From NCBI GenBank assembly GCA_963702055.1, contig OY969702.1, forward strand, positions 1,178,001 through 1,242,000: a stretch of 64,000 nucleotides of DNA. Direction: 5' to 3'. The notes under the pieces are model-generated. The model was not told the DNA's origin and did not search any database. It saw only the letters and a program-made list of their open reading frames with translations. Origin of the DNA: CAWINX01 sp963702055. Lineage in GTDB: Bacteria; Actinomycetota; Thermoleophilia; Solirubrobacterales; 70-9. The position numbers were made by a program, and so were the translations under genes. Positions within the stretch are counted from its first letter, which is position 1; each line of letters opens with the position of its first letter. Positions 25,818-35,758 of this stretch are shown one piece after another.

Positions 25818-26526
25818 GGGACGACTCGGACTGGTGGTCGGCAGCAGTGCGCTCGGCGCCGGCGAGGGGATCGCGGACCTGGCCGCCCGCCACGGTGCGA
25901 CGGTCCTCCAGCGCCACGGTGCCGGACCGGCCGGCGGCTACACCCTCCCCCACCGGATCGACCACGTCGCCAACCTGCGCTCCCTCGCCGACGCCGGTTG
26001 CGACCGGGTGCTGGCGATTGGATCGGTCGGCTCGCTTGACGCCGACCTCGCGGTCGGCTCCTTCCTCTGCCCCGACGACTTCATCGCGCTCCAGCTCGGC
26101 GTCTCCATCTTCGACGACGCCCGCGGGCACGCGATGCCGGGATTCGACCGCGGCTGGCGCGAGAGGGTGGTCGCCGCCTGGACCGCCGCCGGGGCGCCCG
26201 AGCTGCGCGACGGGGGCGTCTACTGGCAGACGGTCGGGCCGCGCTTCGAGACTCCGGCGGAGATCCGCCTGATCGCCGCCCACGCCGACGTGGTCGGGAT
26301 GACGATCGCCGCCGAGTGCATCGTCGCCGGCGAACTCGGCCTTCCCTACGCGGCGGTCTGCCTGGTCGACAACCTCGCCAACGGGATCGGCGCCGACGCG
26401 CTCAGGCTGGAGGCGCTGGAGCGCGACCGAGAGGCAAACCACGCTCGGTTGTTCGGAGCGCTCGAGGTGATGCTGCCGACTCTCACCGCCGGGGACGGGA
26501 TGAGAACGGGGGAAGGTTCCACTTGA
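25816..26526 (+). CDS. MTA/purine nucleoside phosphorylase family (MtnP-like)
   Basis: A 236-aa phosphorylase: 'LVVGSSALGAGEGI' (phosphate loop; shorter than the classical GGSG), 'YTLPHRIDHVANLRSLADAG' (HR motif), 'VLAIGSVGSLDADLAVGSFL', 'GGVYWQTVGPRFETPAEIRL' and 'DVVGMTIAAECIVAGELGL' (the substrate Met and Glu). It cleaves 5'-methylthioadenosine or a related nucleoside with phosphate. Coupling by a TTGA overlap to an MTA/SAH-type deaminase supports methylthioadenosine salvage, though deamination plus phosphorolysis of methylthioinosine is equally possible. Confidence 0.8.
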   Translation: MGRLGLVVGSSALGAGEGIADLAARHGATVLQRHGAGPAGGYTLPHRIDHVANLRSLADAGCDRVLAIGSVGSLDADLAVGSFLCPDDFIALQLGVSIFDDARGHAMPGFDRGWRERVVAAWTAAGAPELRDGGVYWQTVGPRFETPAEIRLIAAHADVVGMTIAAECIVAGELGLPYAAVCLVDNLANGIGADALRLEALERDREANHARLFGALEVMLPTLTAGDGMRTGEGST

Positions 26527-27785
26527 GCGAGCCGCCCGCCCCATCCCTGACCGTCACCGGCGCCCTGCTCGACGGCGAGCGGGTCGGTCTGCGCTGCGAG
26601 GACGGGACTATCGCCGCGCTGGGGCCCGAAGTGACGCCCGCCCCCGGCGACGAGACGATCGACGCCGGCGGCGCCCCGCTTCTCCCTCCTCTGCTCAACG
26701 GCCACATCCACGCGGCGATGACGCTCTTCCGCGGCAGCGGCGGCGACCTGCCGTTGATGCGCTGGCTGCGGGAGAAGGTCTGGCCGATCGAGGCGAAGCT
26801 CGAGCCCGAGGACGTCTACTGGGGGACCCGGCTCGCCTGCCTGGAGATGATCCGCTCCGGCACGACCCGCTTCTGGGACATGTACTGGCACCCGGCCGCG
26901 ACCGCCCGCGCGGTCTCCGACGCCGGCCTGCGGGCGACGATCGGCGGCCCCCTCATCGATGCCGACGGCGGCGGCGCCGAGATGCGCGAGGCGGCGCTGC
27001 GCAACCTCGCCGAGCTGGAGGAGGCCGGGCCGCGGATCGAGCGGGCGCTCTGCCCCCACGCGATCTACACGGTCAGCGAGGAGCTGCTGCGCTGGACGGC
27101 GGAGACCGCAGCCGAGCATGACGCCTCGATCCAGATCCACCTCTCCGAGACCGAGGGGGAGGCGAGCGACTGCCTCGCCGCCCACGGCGAGCGCCCGGCC
27201 GCCTACCTCGACCGGCTCGGCGTGCTCGGCCCCCGGACCGTCCTCGCCCACGGCGTCTGGCTCGACGACGCCGAGCTGGAGCTGATCGCCGCCCGTGGCG
27301 CGACTCTCGTCGCCAACCCCGTCGCCAACATGAAGCTCGCGGTCGGCGGGGCCCTCCCCTACCCGGCGGCGCGGCGTGCCGGGGTGCCGGTCGGCCTCGG
27401 CACCGACGGCGCCGGCTCCAACGACTCGCTCGACCTGCTCGCCGACCTGAAGGCCTTCGCGCTGCTGCAGAAGCACGCCGCCGCCGACGCGGCCGCGATC
27501 GGGGCCGCCGAAGCGTGGGAGGTCGCGACCGGCGCCCGCGCGCCGCTGCTCGGCGCGACGCCGCTGATGCCGGGGGCGCCGGCAGACTTCATCCTGCTGC
27601 GGCCCGACGCCCCGGAGCTGAGCTTCGGCGATCTGCACGCGAGTCTCGTCTACGCGGCGAGCGGCGCGGTAGTCGACAGCACGGTCGTCGCCGGCCGGGT
27701 GTTGATGCGCGGCGGCGAGGTCCCGGGCGCCGACGAAATCCTCGCCCGCGCGGTCGAGCGCGCCCGCCGCCTCGGCCTCGCCTAA
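26523..27785 (+). CDS. Amidohydrolase, MTA/S-adenosylhomocysteine deaminase-like
   Basis: A 420-aa metal-dependent hydrolase starting at TTG, with GGAAGG six bases upstream and a four-base overlap with the phosphorylase stop. 'LLNGHIHAAMTLFRGSGGDL' provides the HxH metal ligands, 'ALCPHAIYTVSEELLRWTAE' the substrate region, 'IQIHLSETEGEASD' the third His and Glu, 'VLAHGVWLDD' the fourth His, and 'GLGTDGAGSNDSLDLLADLK' the catalytic Asp. This series is that of the TrzA/AtzA/SAH-MTA deaminase group. It would convert methylthioadenosine to methylthioinosine for its partner. Confidence 0.85.
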   Translation: MSEPPAPSLTVTGALLDGERVGLRCEDGTIAALGPEVTPAPGDETIDAGGAPLLPPLLNGHIHAAMTLFRGSGGDLPLMRWLREKVWPIEAKLEPEDVYWGTRLACLEMIRSGTTRFWDMYWHPAATARAVSDAGLRATIGGPLIDADGGGAEMREAALRNLAELEEAGPRIERALCPHAIYTVSEELLRWTAETAAEHDASIQIHLSETEGEASDCLAAHGERPAAYLDRLGVLGPRTVLAHGVWLDDAELELIAARGATLVANPVANMKLAVGGALPYPAARRAGVPVGLGTDGAGSNDSLDLLADLKAFALLQKHAAADAAAIGAAEAWEVATGARAPLLGATPLMPGAPADFILLRPDAPELSFGDLHASLVYAASGAVVDSTVVAGRVLMRGGEVPGADEILARAVERARRLGLA

Positions 27786-27793
27786 AAAGAGGC

Positions 27794-27840
27794 TTCCGCT
27801 GTTCTTTTGCCGGGTATGGCTGGGGAAAGGAACAGCGGAA
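27794..27840. repeat. 47-bp palindrome, copy 3
   Basis: Arms TTCCGCTGTTCTTTT and AAAGGAACAGCGGAA with centre GCCGGGTATGGC. It lies 8 bp after the deaminase stop and 25 bp before the permease start. It is the best intact template for the interrupted copy 2. Confidence 0.9.
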
Positions 27841-27864
27841 CGGGGAGTTCTCGATACTGAGGGC

Positions 27865-29037
27865 GTGGGAGACGTGCTGAACACGATCGGCGAGGGCTTC
27901 AAGCAGTCCTTGCTGATGGCGTATGAGGTCTGGTGGGCGCTGGTCCTCGGCTTCGCGATCTCGGGCGTAGTCCAGGCCTGGGTGCCGCGCGAGCGGGTCG
28001 AGTCGGCGCTCTCCGGCTCCGGCTTCGCGCCGCTGGCCAAGGCGACGGGACTCGGCGCGGCCTCCTCCTCCTGCTCCTACGCGGCGATCGCGATCGCCAA
28101 GTCGCTTTTCCAGAAGGGCGCCTCGGCGGTGACCGCGCTGGCGTTCCAGTTCGCCTCGACCAACCTGGTCTGGGAGTTGGGGCTGGTGATCTGGATCCTG
28201 ATCGGCTGGCAGTTCACCCTGGCCGAGTTCGTCGGCGGCCTCGTCCTGATCGCCCTGATGGCGATCCTGCTGCGGCTCTTCGTCTCCCCCCGGCTGGAGG
28301 AGCAGGCCCGCGAACATGCCCAAGAGGCACAGGAGGGGCACCAGCACCACTCCGAGGGCGAGCGGATGAGCTGGCGTGAGCGGATCGCCTCGGCCGAGGC
28401 CTGGACCGATGTCGCCCACAACTTCCGCGGCGACTGGCTGATGCTCTGGAAGGAGATCTCGATCGGCTTCCTGCTCGCCGGCTTCATCGGCCTGCTCGGC
28501 AACGACTTCTTCAACTCGCTCTTCCTCGAGAACGCGCCGCCGCTGGTCAAGACGCTCGAGAACGTCCTCGTCGGCCCGTTGATCGCCGTGCTCAGCTTCG
28601 TCTGCTCGGTCGGCAACGCGCCGCTCGCCGCGATTCTCTGGTCGGGAGGGATCAGCTTCGCCGGCGTGATCGCCTTCATCTTCGCCGACCTGATCATCGT
28701 CCCAATCGTCCTCGCCTACCGCAAGTACTACGGCTGGCCGTTCGCGATCCGCATCGTCGCGCTGATGTTCGTGACGATGGTCCTCGCGGCGCTCCTCGTC
28801 GACGGCCTCTTCGGGCTCGCCGGGCTGATCCCGACGGCGCGGCCGAGCCGCGCCGACATCTTCGGCTCGGTCCAGCTCGACTACAAGCTGGCGCTCAACG
28901 TCCTTGGGCTCGTCGTCTTCGCGGCGCTCTTCCGGCTCGCCGCGCGCGACCGCAGCCGCGACAGCGTCACCTGTCCCGCCCACGCCGCCGAGAGCCCCGA
29001 GACCGCGGCGAGCAGCAGCGCGACGCGCGGGTCGTAG
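27865..29037 (+). CDS. Permease of the DUF318/YraQ (ArsP-related) family
   Basis: A 390-aa membrane protein with about eight helices in two halves. The hallmark 'AASSSCSYAAIAIAKSLFQK' (residues about 70-90) and 'SFVCSVGNAPLAAILWSGGI' (about 250) are the two inverted-repeat cysteine/serine motifs of DUF318 permeases; some relatives export organoarsenicals. A His/Glu-rich loop (HAQEAQEGHQHHSEGE) between the halves might bind metal. The substrate is unknown. GTG start. The 3' end overlaps the convergent MFS gene by 157 bp, an unusually long antisense overlap. Confidence 0.8.
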   Translation: MGDVLNTIGEGFKQSLLMAYEVWWALVLGFAISGVVQAWVPRERVESALSGSGFAPLAKATGLGAASSSCSYAAIAIAKSLFQKGASAVTALAFQFASTNLVWELGLVIWILIGWQFTLAEFVGGLVLIALMAILLRLFVSPRLEEQAREHAQEAQEGHQHHSEGERMSWRERIASAEAWTDVAHNFRGDWLMLWKEISIGFLLAGFIGLLGNDFFNSLFLENAPPLVKTLENVLVGPLIAVLSFVCSVGNAPLAAILWSGGISFAGVIAFIFADLIIVPIVLAYRKYYGWPFAIRIVALMFVTMVLAALLVDGLFGLAGLIPTARPSRADIFGSVQLDYKLALNVLGLVVFAALFRLAARDRSRDSVTCPAHAAESPETAASSSATRGS

Positions 29038-30209
29038 GCCTCTGAGAGCCAGCCGGCCAGCGGCCCGCCGATCGGGGTCGAGCCGAGGAAGACGACCGAG
29101 TAGAGCGCCATCACCCGGCCCCGCATCCGCGGCTCTACCGCAAGCTGCAGCGATGAGTTGACGCTGGCCGCGAAGGTGACCGCGGCGGCCCCCAACAGGG
29201 CCAGGACGGGGAGCTCAAAGGCCAGGGTCGGCGCCAGCGCCGCGAGCAGCGCCAGCGCGCCGAAGGCGAGCGCCGCAGCGGCGATCAGGCCTGGGCCGGT
29301 GCGGCCGCGCGCGCCGGTGACCAGGGCCCCGACGACCGACCCGACCCCCATCGCGCAGACCAGCGCCGCGTAGGCGCTCGCGCCGCCGCCGAAGCTGAAT
29401 CGCGCCAGCAGCGGCAGGATCACCTGGAAGTTGAAGCCGAACGTCCCGACCAGCGCCATCAGCGCCAGCGGCGCCGCCAACTCCGGCGTGCGCCGCACGT
29501 AGCTCAGGGCGGCGCGGATCGCGCCGGGCTCGTGGACGGCGGGCGGCGCGGATCGCAGCTGAGCCGGATCCATCATCCACAGCGCCACCAGCATCGCCCC
29601 GAAGGTCGCCGCGTTGACCGCGAAGCAGGGCGCGACGCCGACCGTCGCGATCAGCGCGCCGGCGATCGCCGGGCCGACGATTCGAGCCGAGTGGACGATG
29701 ACGCTGTTGAGGCTGACCGCGTTGACGACCCGGTCGGGGCCGACCATCTCGATCACGAAGCTCTGCCGAGTGGGATTGTCGACCGCGTTGACGGCGCCGC
29801 GGGCGAAGACGAGCGCGAAGACCATCCAGGGGGCGACCGCGCCGGCCACGGTAAGCGCGAACAGGACCAGCGCCGGCAACGCCATCGTCGCCTGGGTGAC
29901 CATCAGCAGGCGGCGCTTCGGGAAGCGGTCGGCGAGCAGCCCGCCCCAGGCGCCGAAGAGGAGAATCGGCAGGAACTGGAGCGCCGACGTCAACCCGACC
30001 GCGATGCCGCTGCCGGTGAGGCCGAGGATCAACCACAACTCGGCGACCGTCTGCATCCAGTTCCCGGAGAGGGAGACCAGCTGCCCCGTGAAGTAGCGGC
30101 GGTAGTTGCGGACGGAGAGGGAGTTGAACGAGCGCCGGAACAAAAGTCGCGCCTCGCTCGCGGCGCGAATAGTCAGATATGCACGCTCGCTCGCTCGGCG
30201 CTCCCTCAT
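28881..30209 (-). CDS. MFS transporter (MFS_3 / EntS-like exporter)
   Basis: A 442-aa major facilitator with twelve predicted helices. 'FNSLSVRNYRRYFTGQLVSL' followed by SGNWMQTVAELWLI is the family's N-terminus, and 'GGLLADRFPKRRLL' is the loop 2-3 motif. Position 30209 is accepted as start because ATG overlaps the MarR stop as ATGA, although this leaves 30 hydrophilic residues before helix 1. Coupling to a MarR regulator suggests drug or metabolite efflux. Confidence 0.85.
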   Translation of the reverse strand: MRERRASERAYLTIRAASEARLLFRRSFNSLSVRNYRRYFTGQLVSLSGNWMQTVAELWLILGLTGSGIAVGLTSALQFLPILLFGAWGGLLADRFPKRRLLMVTQATMALPALVLFALTVAGAVAPWMVFALVFARGAVNAVDNPTRQSFVIEMVGPDRVVNAVSLNSVIVHSARIVGPAIAGALIATVGVAPCFAVNAATFGAMLVALWMMDPAQLRSAPPAVHEPGAIRAALSYVRRTPELAAPLALMALVGTFGFNFQVILPLLARFSFGGGASAYAALVCAMGVGSVVGALVTGARGRTGPGLIAAAALAFGALALLAALAPTLAFELPVLALLGAAAVTFAASVNSSLQLAVEPRMRGRVMALYSVVFLGSTPIGGPLAGWLSEAYDPRVALLLAAVSGLSAAWAGQVTLSRLRSRAASRKSAAKTTSPRTLSASL

Positions 30210-30679
30210 CCTTGTTCCAAGATCTCTTCCAGGATCTCGGCGGCGCGCTCCAGCGTCGCCACGTCGGTGGCCGGCAGCTCGCGCATGCGGCGCGCCAGGT
30301 AGGCGTTCTTGCGCCCCCGCAGGCGCCGCAGTCGCTCCCGCCCGGCGGCGTTGACGCTGACCAGGGCACTGCGTCCGTCGGCGGGATCGGGGGTACGCTC
30401 GATCAGGCCGGCCTCAAGTAGGCCGCGCAAGACGCGCGTCGCGGTCGGGCGCTTCACCCGCTCGATCTCGGCCAGCTCGCTCGGGGTGAGCGGGCCGTGC
30501 CGCTCCACCGAGGCGAGCGCCGAGACGGCCGTCGGGGTCAGCGCGGCGCCCGCGGCGCCCGCGGCCTCCTGACGCAATCGCCGCGCCGTGCGCACGATCG
30601 CCAAGCGAAGCCGCGCGGCCGAGGCGGCGAGCCCCACCTCGGGTCCCACGCCATCCGGGTTCTTCAAAGTACTTTGCAT
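30206..30679 (-). CDS. MarR-family transcriptional regulator
   Basis: A 157-aa winged-helix protein: 'ALTPTAVSALASVERHGPLT' then 'PSELAEIERVKRPTATRVLR' as the recognition region, 'GLIERTPDPADGRSALVSVN' as the wing with the conserved D-R. It probably represses its own operon with the MFS gene and perhaps the divergent ABC exporter. A perfect palindrome at 30688-30702 lies 8 bp before its start codon. Confidence 0.88.
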   Translation of the reverse strand: MQSTLKNPDGVGPEVGLAASAARLRLAIVRTARRLRQEAAGAAGAALTPTAVSALASVERHGPLTPSELAEIERVKRPTATRVLRGLLEAGLIERTPDPADGRSALVSVNAAGRERLRRLRGRKNAYLARRMRELPATDVATLERAAEILEEILEQG

Positions 30680-30687
30680 CGCTAATT

Positions 30688-30702
30688 AGTTTAGCAAACT
30701 AC
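30688..30702. promoter_or_regulatory. Candidate MarR operator
   Basis: TAGTTT-AGC-AAACTA, a perfect 6-bp-arm palindrome in an AT-rich island, immediately before the marR start codon and ahead of the divergent ABC gene. Its size and place match autoregulatory MarR sites. Confidence 0.5.
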
Positions 30703-30705
30703 CCC

Positions 30706-30752
30706 TCCGCTGTTCCTTTACTCCCCTATTTGGAGCAAAGGAACAGCGGAGC
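30706..30752. repeat. 47-bp palindrome, copy 4
   Basis: Arms CTCCGCTGTTCCTTT and AAAGGAACAGCGGAG; here the outermost base pair is C:G instead of T:A, a compensatory change that keeps the stem. It lies in the divergent marR/ABC promoter region, next to the candidate operator. Confidence 0.88.
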
Positions 30753-30772
30753 ATTTGGGTAGGTTTGCGGGC

Positions 30773-31690
30773 GTGAGCGAAGCGGCGATCACGGTGCGGG
30801 GGCTGCGCAAGGCCTACGGCGACTACGAGGCGGTGCGCGGCATCGACTTCGAGATCGCCACCGGCGAGGTCTTCGGCTTCCTCGGCCCCAACGGAGCCGG
30901 CAAGACGACGACGATCGAGATCCTCGAGGGCTACCGGCCGCGCACGGGCGGCGAGGTGTCGGTGCTCGGCGTCGACCCGAGCCGGCCGACCCGCGAGTGG
31001 CGCAACCGCGTCGGCCTCGTCCTCCAGGAGTGCGAGATGAACCCGGTGCTGACGGTGAAGGAGACGGTGACCCTGTTTTCCAGCTTCTTCGCCTCCCCCC
31101 GCCCGGTCGGAGAGACGATCGACCTGGTCGGGCTGGCCGAGAAGCGCGACGCCCGCATCGGCACCCTCTCGGGCGGGCAGAAACGCCGCGTCGACGTCGC
31201 CTGCGGAATCATCGGCGACCCGGACCTGATCTTCCTCGACGAGCCGACCACCGGCTTCGACCCCTCCGCCCGCCGCGACGCCTGGAACATGATCGAGGGA
31301 CTGAAGGACCTGGGCAAGACGGTTTTCCTCACCACCCACTACATGGACGAGGCCCAGCACCTCGCCGACCGGGTGGCGATCCTGCGCGACGGCAAGCTGG
31401 TCGCCGAGGGCAACACCGAAGAGTTGGGCTCCTCGCTCGGGCGGGACACGGTGGTGAGCTTCCGCGTGCCCCCCGACGTCGGCGCCGAGGAGCTGGGCTC
31501 GCTGGTCCCGACCAAGGTCGAGCTGTCCGGCAACGAGGCGAGCTTCGCCAGCGAGCAGCCGCAGCGAGACCTCTACAGGCTGCTCGGCTGGGCCGAGGAC
31601 AGGGGCGTTGCCCTGGAGGCGCTCGAAGTCCGCCGTCCCACCCTCGAGGACATCTTCCTCGAACTCACCTCCGAGGAGGCGCCGGGATGA
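30773..31690 (+). CDS. ABC exporter ATPase subunit (drug/ABC-2 type)
   Basis: A 305-aa ATPase: Walker A 'GFLGPNGAGKTTTIEIL' at about 40, Q-loop 'LVLQECEM', signature 'LSGGQKRRVDVA', Walker B 'DLIFLDEPTTGFD', H-loop 'TTHYMDEAQ'. The 80-residue C-terminal extension with 'VALEALEVRRPTLEDIFLEL' is typical of DrrA/antibiotic exporters. I choose GTG 30773; a TTG 18 bases upstream is less likely. The stop overlaps the permease ATG (ATGA). Confidence 0.9.
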   Translation: MSEAAITVRGLRKAYGDYEAVRGIDFEIATGEVFGFLGPNGAGKTTTIEILEGYRPRTGGEVSVLGVDPSRPTREWRNRVGLVLQECEMNPVLTVKETVTLFSSFFASPRPVGETIDLVGLAEKRDARIGTLSGGQKRRVDVACGIIGDPDLIFLDEPTTGFDPSARRDAWNMIEGLKDLGKTVFLTTHYMDEAQHLADRVAILRDGKLVAEGNTEELGSSLGRDTVVSFRVPPDVGAEELGSLVPTKVELSGNEASFASEQPQRDLYRLLGWAEDRGVALEALEVRRPTLEDIFLELTSEEAPG

Positions 31691-32478
31691 GCGACGGGCG
31701 CCTCGTCCTGATCCAGGCCCGCTACATCCTCCTCGCTCGCTCGCGCGAGCCGCGGGCGATCATCTTCACCGTCGCTTTCCCGATCTTCTTCCTGGTGATC
31801 TTCAACTCGATCTTCACGAACGGCAACAAGCCGATCGACCTCGGCGGCGGCCTCAAGCTCGACGCCGAGGCCTACTTCACGGCCGGGATCATCGCCTACG
31901 CCGCCGCCCTCTCGACCTTTACCACGCTGGCGATGGTGCTGACGACACAGCGCGAGAGCGGCCAGCTGAAGCGCTTCCGCGGCACTCCGATGCCCCCCTG
32001 GACCTTCGTCGCCGGCCAGATCGGCGCGGCAATCGTCCAGATGGTCGTGATGACCGTGGTGCTGATGGCGATCGGCAACCTCGCCTACGGAGTGCAGGTG
32101 CCGGGCAGTACGGCGCTCGGCTTCGCGATCTACGTCCTGCTCGGCGCCGCCGTCTTCTGCGCGCTCGGCATGGCGCTGACCGTCTTCACCCCCAGCGCCG
32201 ACGCCGCCGGCGCGATCGGCCCCTTCAGCATCGTCGTGCTCTCCTTCATCTCCGGCGTCTTCGTCCCGATCGACACGCTGCCCGGCTGGCTGGAGCAGAT
32301 CGGCCGCATCTTCCCGCTCTTCCACCTCGCCGACGGCCTCCAGACCACCCTTGCCCCCGGCGCGAGCGGGATCGGCCTCAGCGCCGACAACGTCGCCGTG
32401 CTGACACTCTGGGGCATCGTCGGCATCACGATCGCGGCGCGGCGCTTCCACTGGGAACCGCAGGCCTCACGCGGCTGA
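31687..32478 (+). CDS. ABC-2 type permease
   Basis: A 263-aa six-helix permease: N-terminal amphipathic segment 'LIQARYILLARSREPRAIIF', then helices including 'VAFPIFFLVIFNSIF', and the ABC-2 signature region 'QRESGQLKRFRGTPMPPWTF' after helix 2. 'LSFISGVFVPIDTLPGWLEQ' with IGRIFPLFH is the usual extracellular motif before the last helix. It pairs with the ATPase upstream to export an unknown compound, possibly a lipid or antibiotic. Confidence 0.88.
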   Translation: MSDGRLVLIQARYILLARSREPRAIIFTVAFPIFFLVIFNSIFTNGNKPIDLGGGLKLDAEAYFTAGIIAYAAALSTFTTLAMVLTTQRESGQLKRFRGTPMPPWTFVAGQIGAAIVQMVVMTVVLMAIGNLAYGVQVPGSTALGFAIYVLLGAAVFCALGMALTVFTPSADAAGAIGPFSIVVLSFISGVFVPIDTLPGWLEQIGRIFPLFHLADGLQTTLAPGASGIGLSADNVAVLTLWGIVGITIAARRFHWEPQASRG

Positions 32479-32526
32479 GTGGCATCGTAGGTAGGCGACG
32501 CGGCCGTCGCGTCGAAACAGTGGCGC

Positions 32527-32747
32527 GTGAGTTCCGACGCGCCACAGCTCCCGATCGCCTACGAGCCCGGCATGGACGCGCGCAGCACGCGCGTCGCCGC
32601 GCGGCTCGACCCCTACATGATGGTCGCCGCGGCGCTGACCATCCCGATGGTCGCGATCAGCGAGTCCCACCCGGGCGGAACGCTGGGGGGCTCACGGCGC
32701 TGGAGGTCGCGATCGAGCGGATGGTCGACGACCGCGCCGCCAAATAG
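32527..32747 (+). pseudogene. Short frameshifted gene remnant
   Basis: From GTG 32527 one frame reads 'PQLPIAYEPGMDARSTRVAA' and 'LDPYMMVAAALTIPMVAISE', a hydrophilic start and the beginning of a membrane helix. Near 32680 sense moves to another frame that ends 'LTALEVAIERMVDDRAAK' with a stop at 32747. This has the look of another gene that kept both ends and lost its middle. The helix resembles the first segment of voltage-gated-type ion channels, but I cannot support a family. Confidence 0.4.
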
Positions 32748-32751
32748 CCCC

Positions 32752-32798
32752 CTCCGCTGTTCCTTTGCCCCTCTATACCCGGGAAAGGAACAGCGGAA
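32752..32798. repeat. 47-bp palindrome, copy 5
   Basis: Arms CTCCGCTGTTCCTTT and AAAGGAACAGCGGAA around CTCTATACCCG. It lies 4 bp after the remnant gene and 8 bp from the 3' end of acs, between convergent units, where it could act as a terminator. Confidence 0.9.
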
Positions 32799-32806
32799 CG
32801 AGATTT

Positions 32807-34786
<1,980 letters not shown>

Positions 34787-34805
34787 CGCCCCTACCGTAC
34801 TCGGG

Positions 34806-35672
34806 TTAGAGGGCGAAAATCAGCGAACAGGTGACGCCGGCGACGATGCAGTAGATGCCGAACGGGGTGAGGCGGTTGGTCTCGAAGAAGCGGAGCAGGA
34901 ACTTGACCGCGAAGTAGGTGGTGATCGCCGCGGCGATCGCGCCGACCAGCGCCTGGCCGCGCACCCCGTCGCCGGCCGAGCCGAGCAGGGTGGGCAGCTT
35001 CAGCAGCCCGGCGGCGCCGATGATCGGCGTCGCCAGCAGGAAGGCGTAGCGGGCGGCGTCGTCGTTGGAGAGGCCGGTGAGCAGGCCGCCGCCCATCGTG
35101 ATCCCCGAGCGCGAGATCCCCGGCACCAGCGCCGCCGCCTGCGCGGTGCCGATCGCGAACGCCTGCTTGAAGCTCATCTTCGAGATGCGTGGGTCGGGGT
35201 CGCCGCGCCAGTCGCCGGGGCGCGGGGGACGCCGTCGCAGCCGCTCGAAGACGAGCAGCAGGACACCGTTGATCGTCAGGAAGATCGCCGCCGACTCCGG
35301 CGAGGCGAAGAGGGCGCGTAGCTTGTGCTCCAGCGCCAGGCCGAGGACGCCGGCGGGGATCGTGCCGACGACGATCACCCAGGCGAGCCGCGCGTCGTCG
35401 TCCCCGGCGTCGATCCGCCGCTCCCGCAGCGAGCGCCACAGGCCGCCCAGGATGCGCTTCCAATCGTCGAGGAAGATGAAGAAGAGGACGGCCGCCGTCG
35501 CGCAATGGGTGGCGACCAGGAAGGAGAGGAAGAACTCGTCGTTTTGGTGGATGTCCCAGCCGAACAGCTGCGGCGCGATCACCCCGTGGCCGAGGCTGGA
35601 GATCGGGAACGGCTCGGCGATGCCCTGCAGCGCGCCAAGCACGATCGCCTGGAAGTAAGAGATGGGGTCCAT
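34806..35672 (-). CDS. uppP: Undecaprenyl-diphosphate phosphatase
   Basis: A 288-aa integral membrane phosphatase of the BacA/UppP family with about eight helices. The first motif reads 'LQGIAEPFPISSLGH', a variant of (E/Q)GxxE...PISSxGH with Gln at the first position. The second, 'VPGISRSGITMGGGLLTGLS', carries the catalytic PGxSRSG arginine and serine. It recycles undecaprenyl pyrophosphate for peptidoglycan and other envelope polymers and confers bacitracin tolerance. It sits 19 bp after the acs start in the same direction. Confidence 0.92.
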   Translation of the reverse strand: MDPISYFQAIVLGALQGIAEPFPISSLGHGVIAPQLFGWDIHQNDEFFLSFLVATHCATAAVLFFIFLDDWKRILGGLWRSLRERRIDAGDDDARLAWVIVVGTIPAGVLGLALEHKLRALFASPESAAIFLTINGVLLLVFERLRRRPPRPGDWRGDPDPRISKMSFKQAFAIGTAQAAALVPGISRSGITMGGGLLTGLSNDDAARYAFLLATPIIGAAGLLKLPTLLGSAGDGVRGQALVGAIAAAITTYFAVKFLLRFFETNRLTPFGIYCIVAGVTCSLIFAL

Positions 35673-35699
35673 GGGGAGGGGCGCGACTCTAGAGCAATG

Positions 35700-35746
35700 C
35701 TCCGCTGTTCTTTTGCCCAGCTATATCCGGCAAAGGAACAGCGGAA
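35700..35746. repeat. 47-bp palindrome, copy 6
   Basis: Arms CTCCGCTGTTCTTTT and AAAGGAACAGCGGAA around CAGCTATATCCGG. It lies between uppP (start side) and the 3' end of the NlpC/P60 gene, both on the minus strand. Confidence 0.9.
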
Positions 35747-35758
35747 GCTGGGAGTTGG

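Noticed and set aside
30206..32478. MarR, MFS and ABC genes as one efflux operon
   Set aside because: The marR-MFS unit and the ABC unit are divergent, with the palindrome and candidate operator between them; shared control is possible but not a shared transcript.
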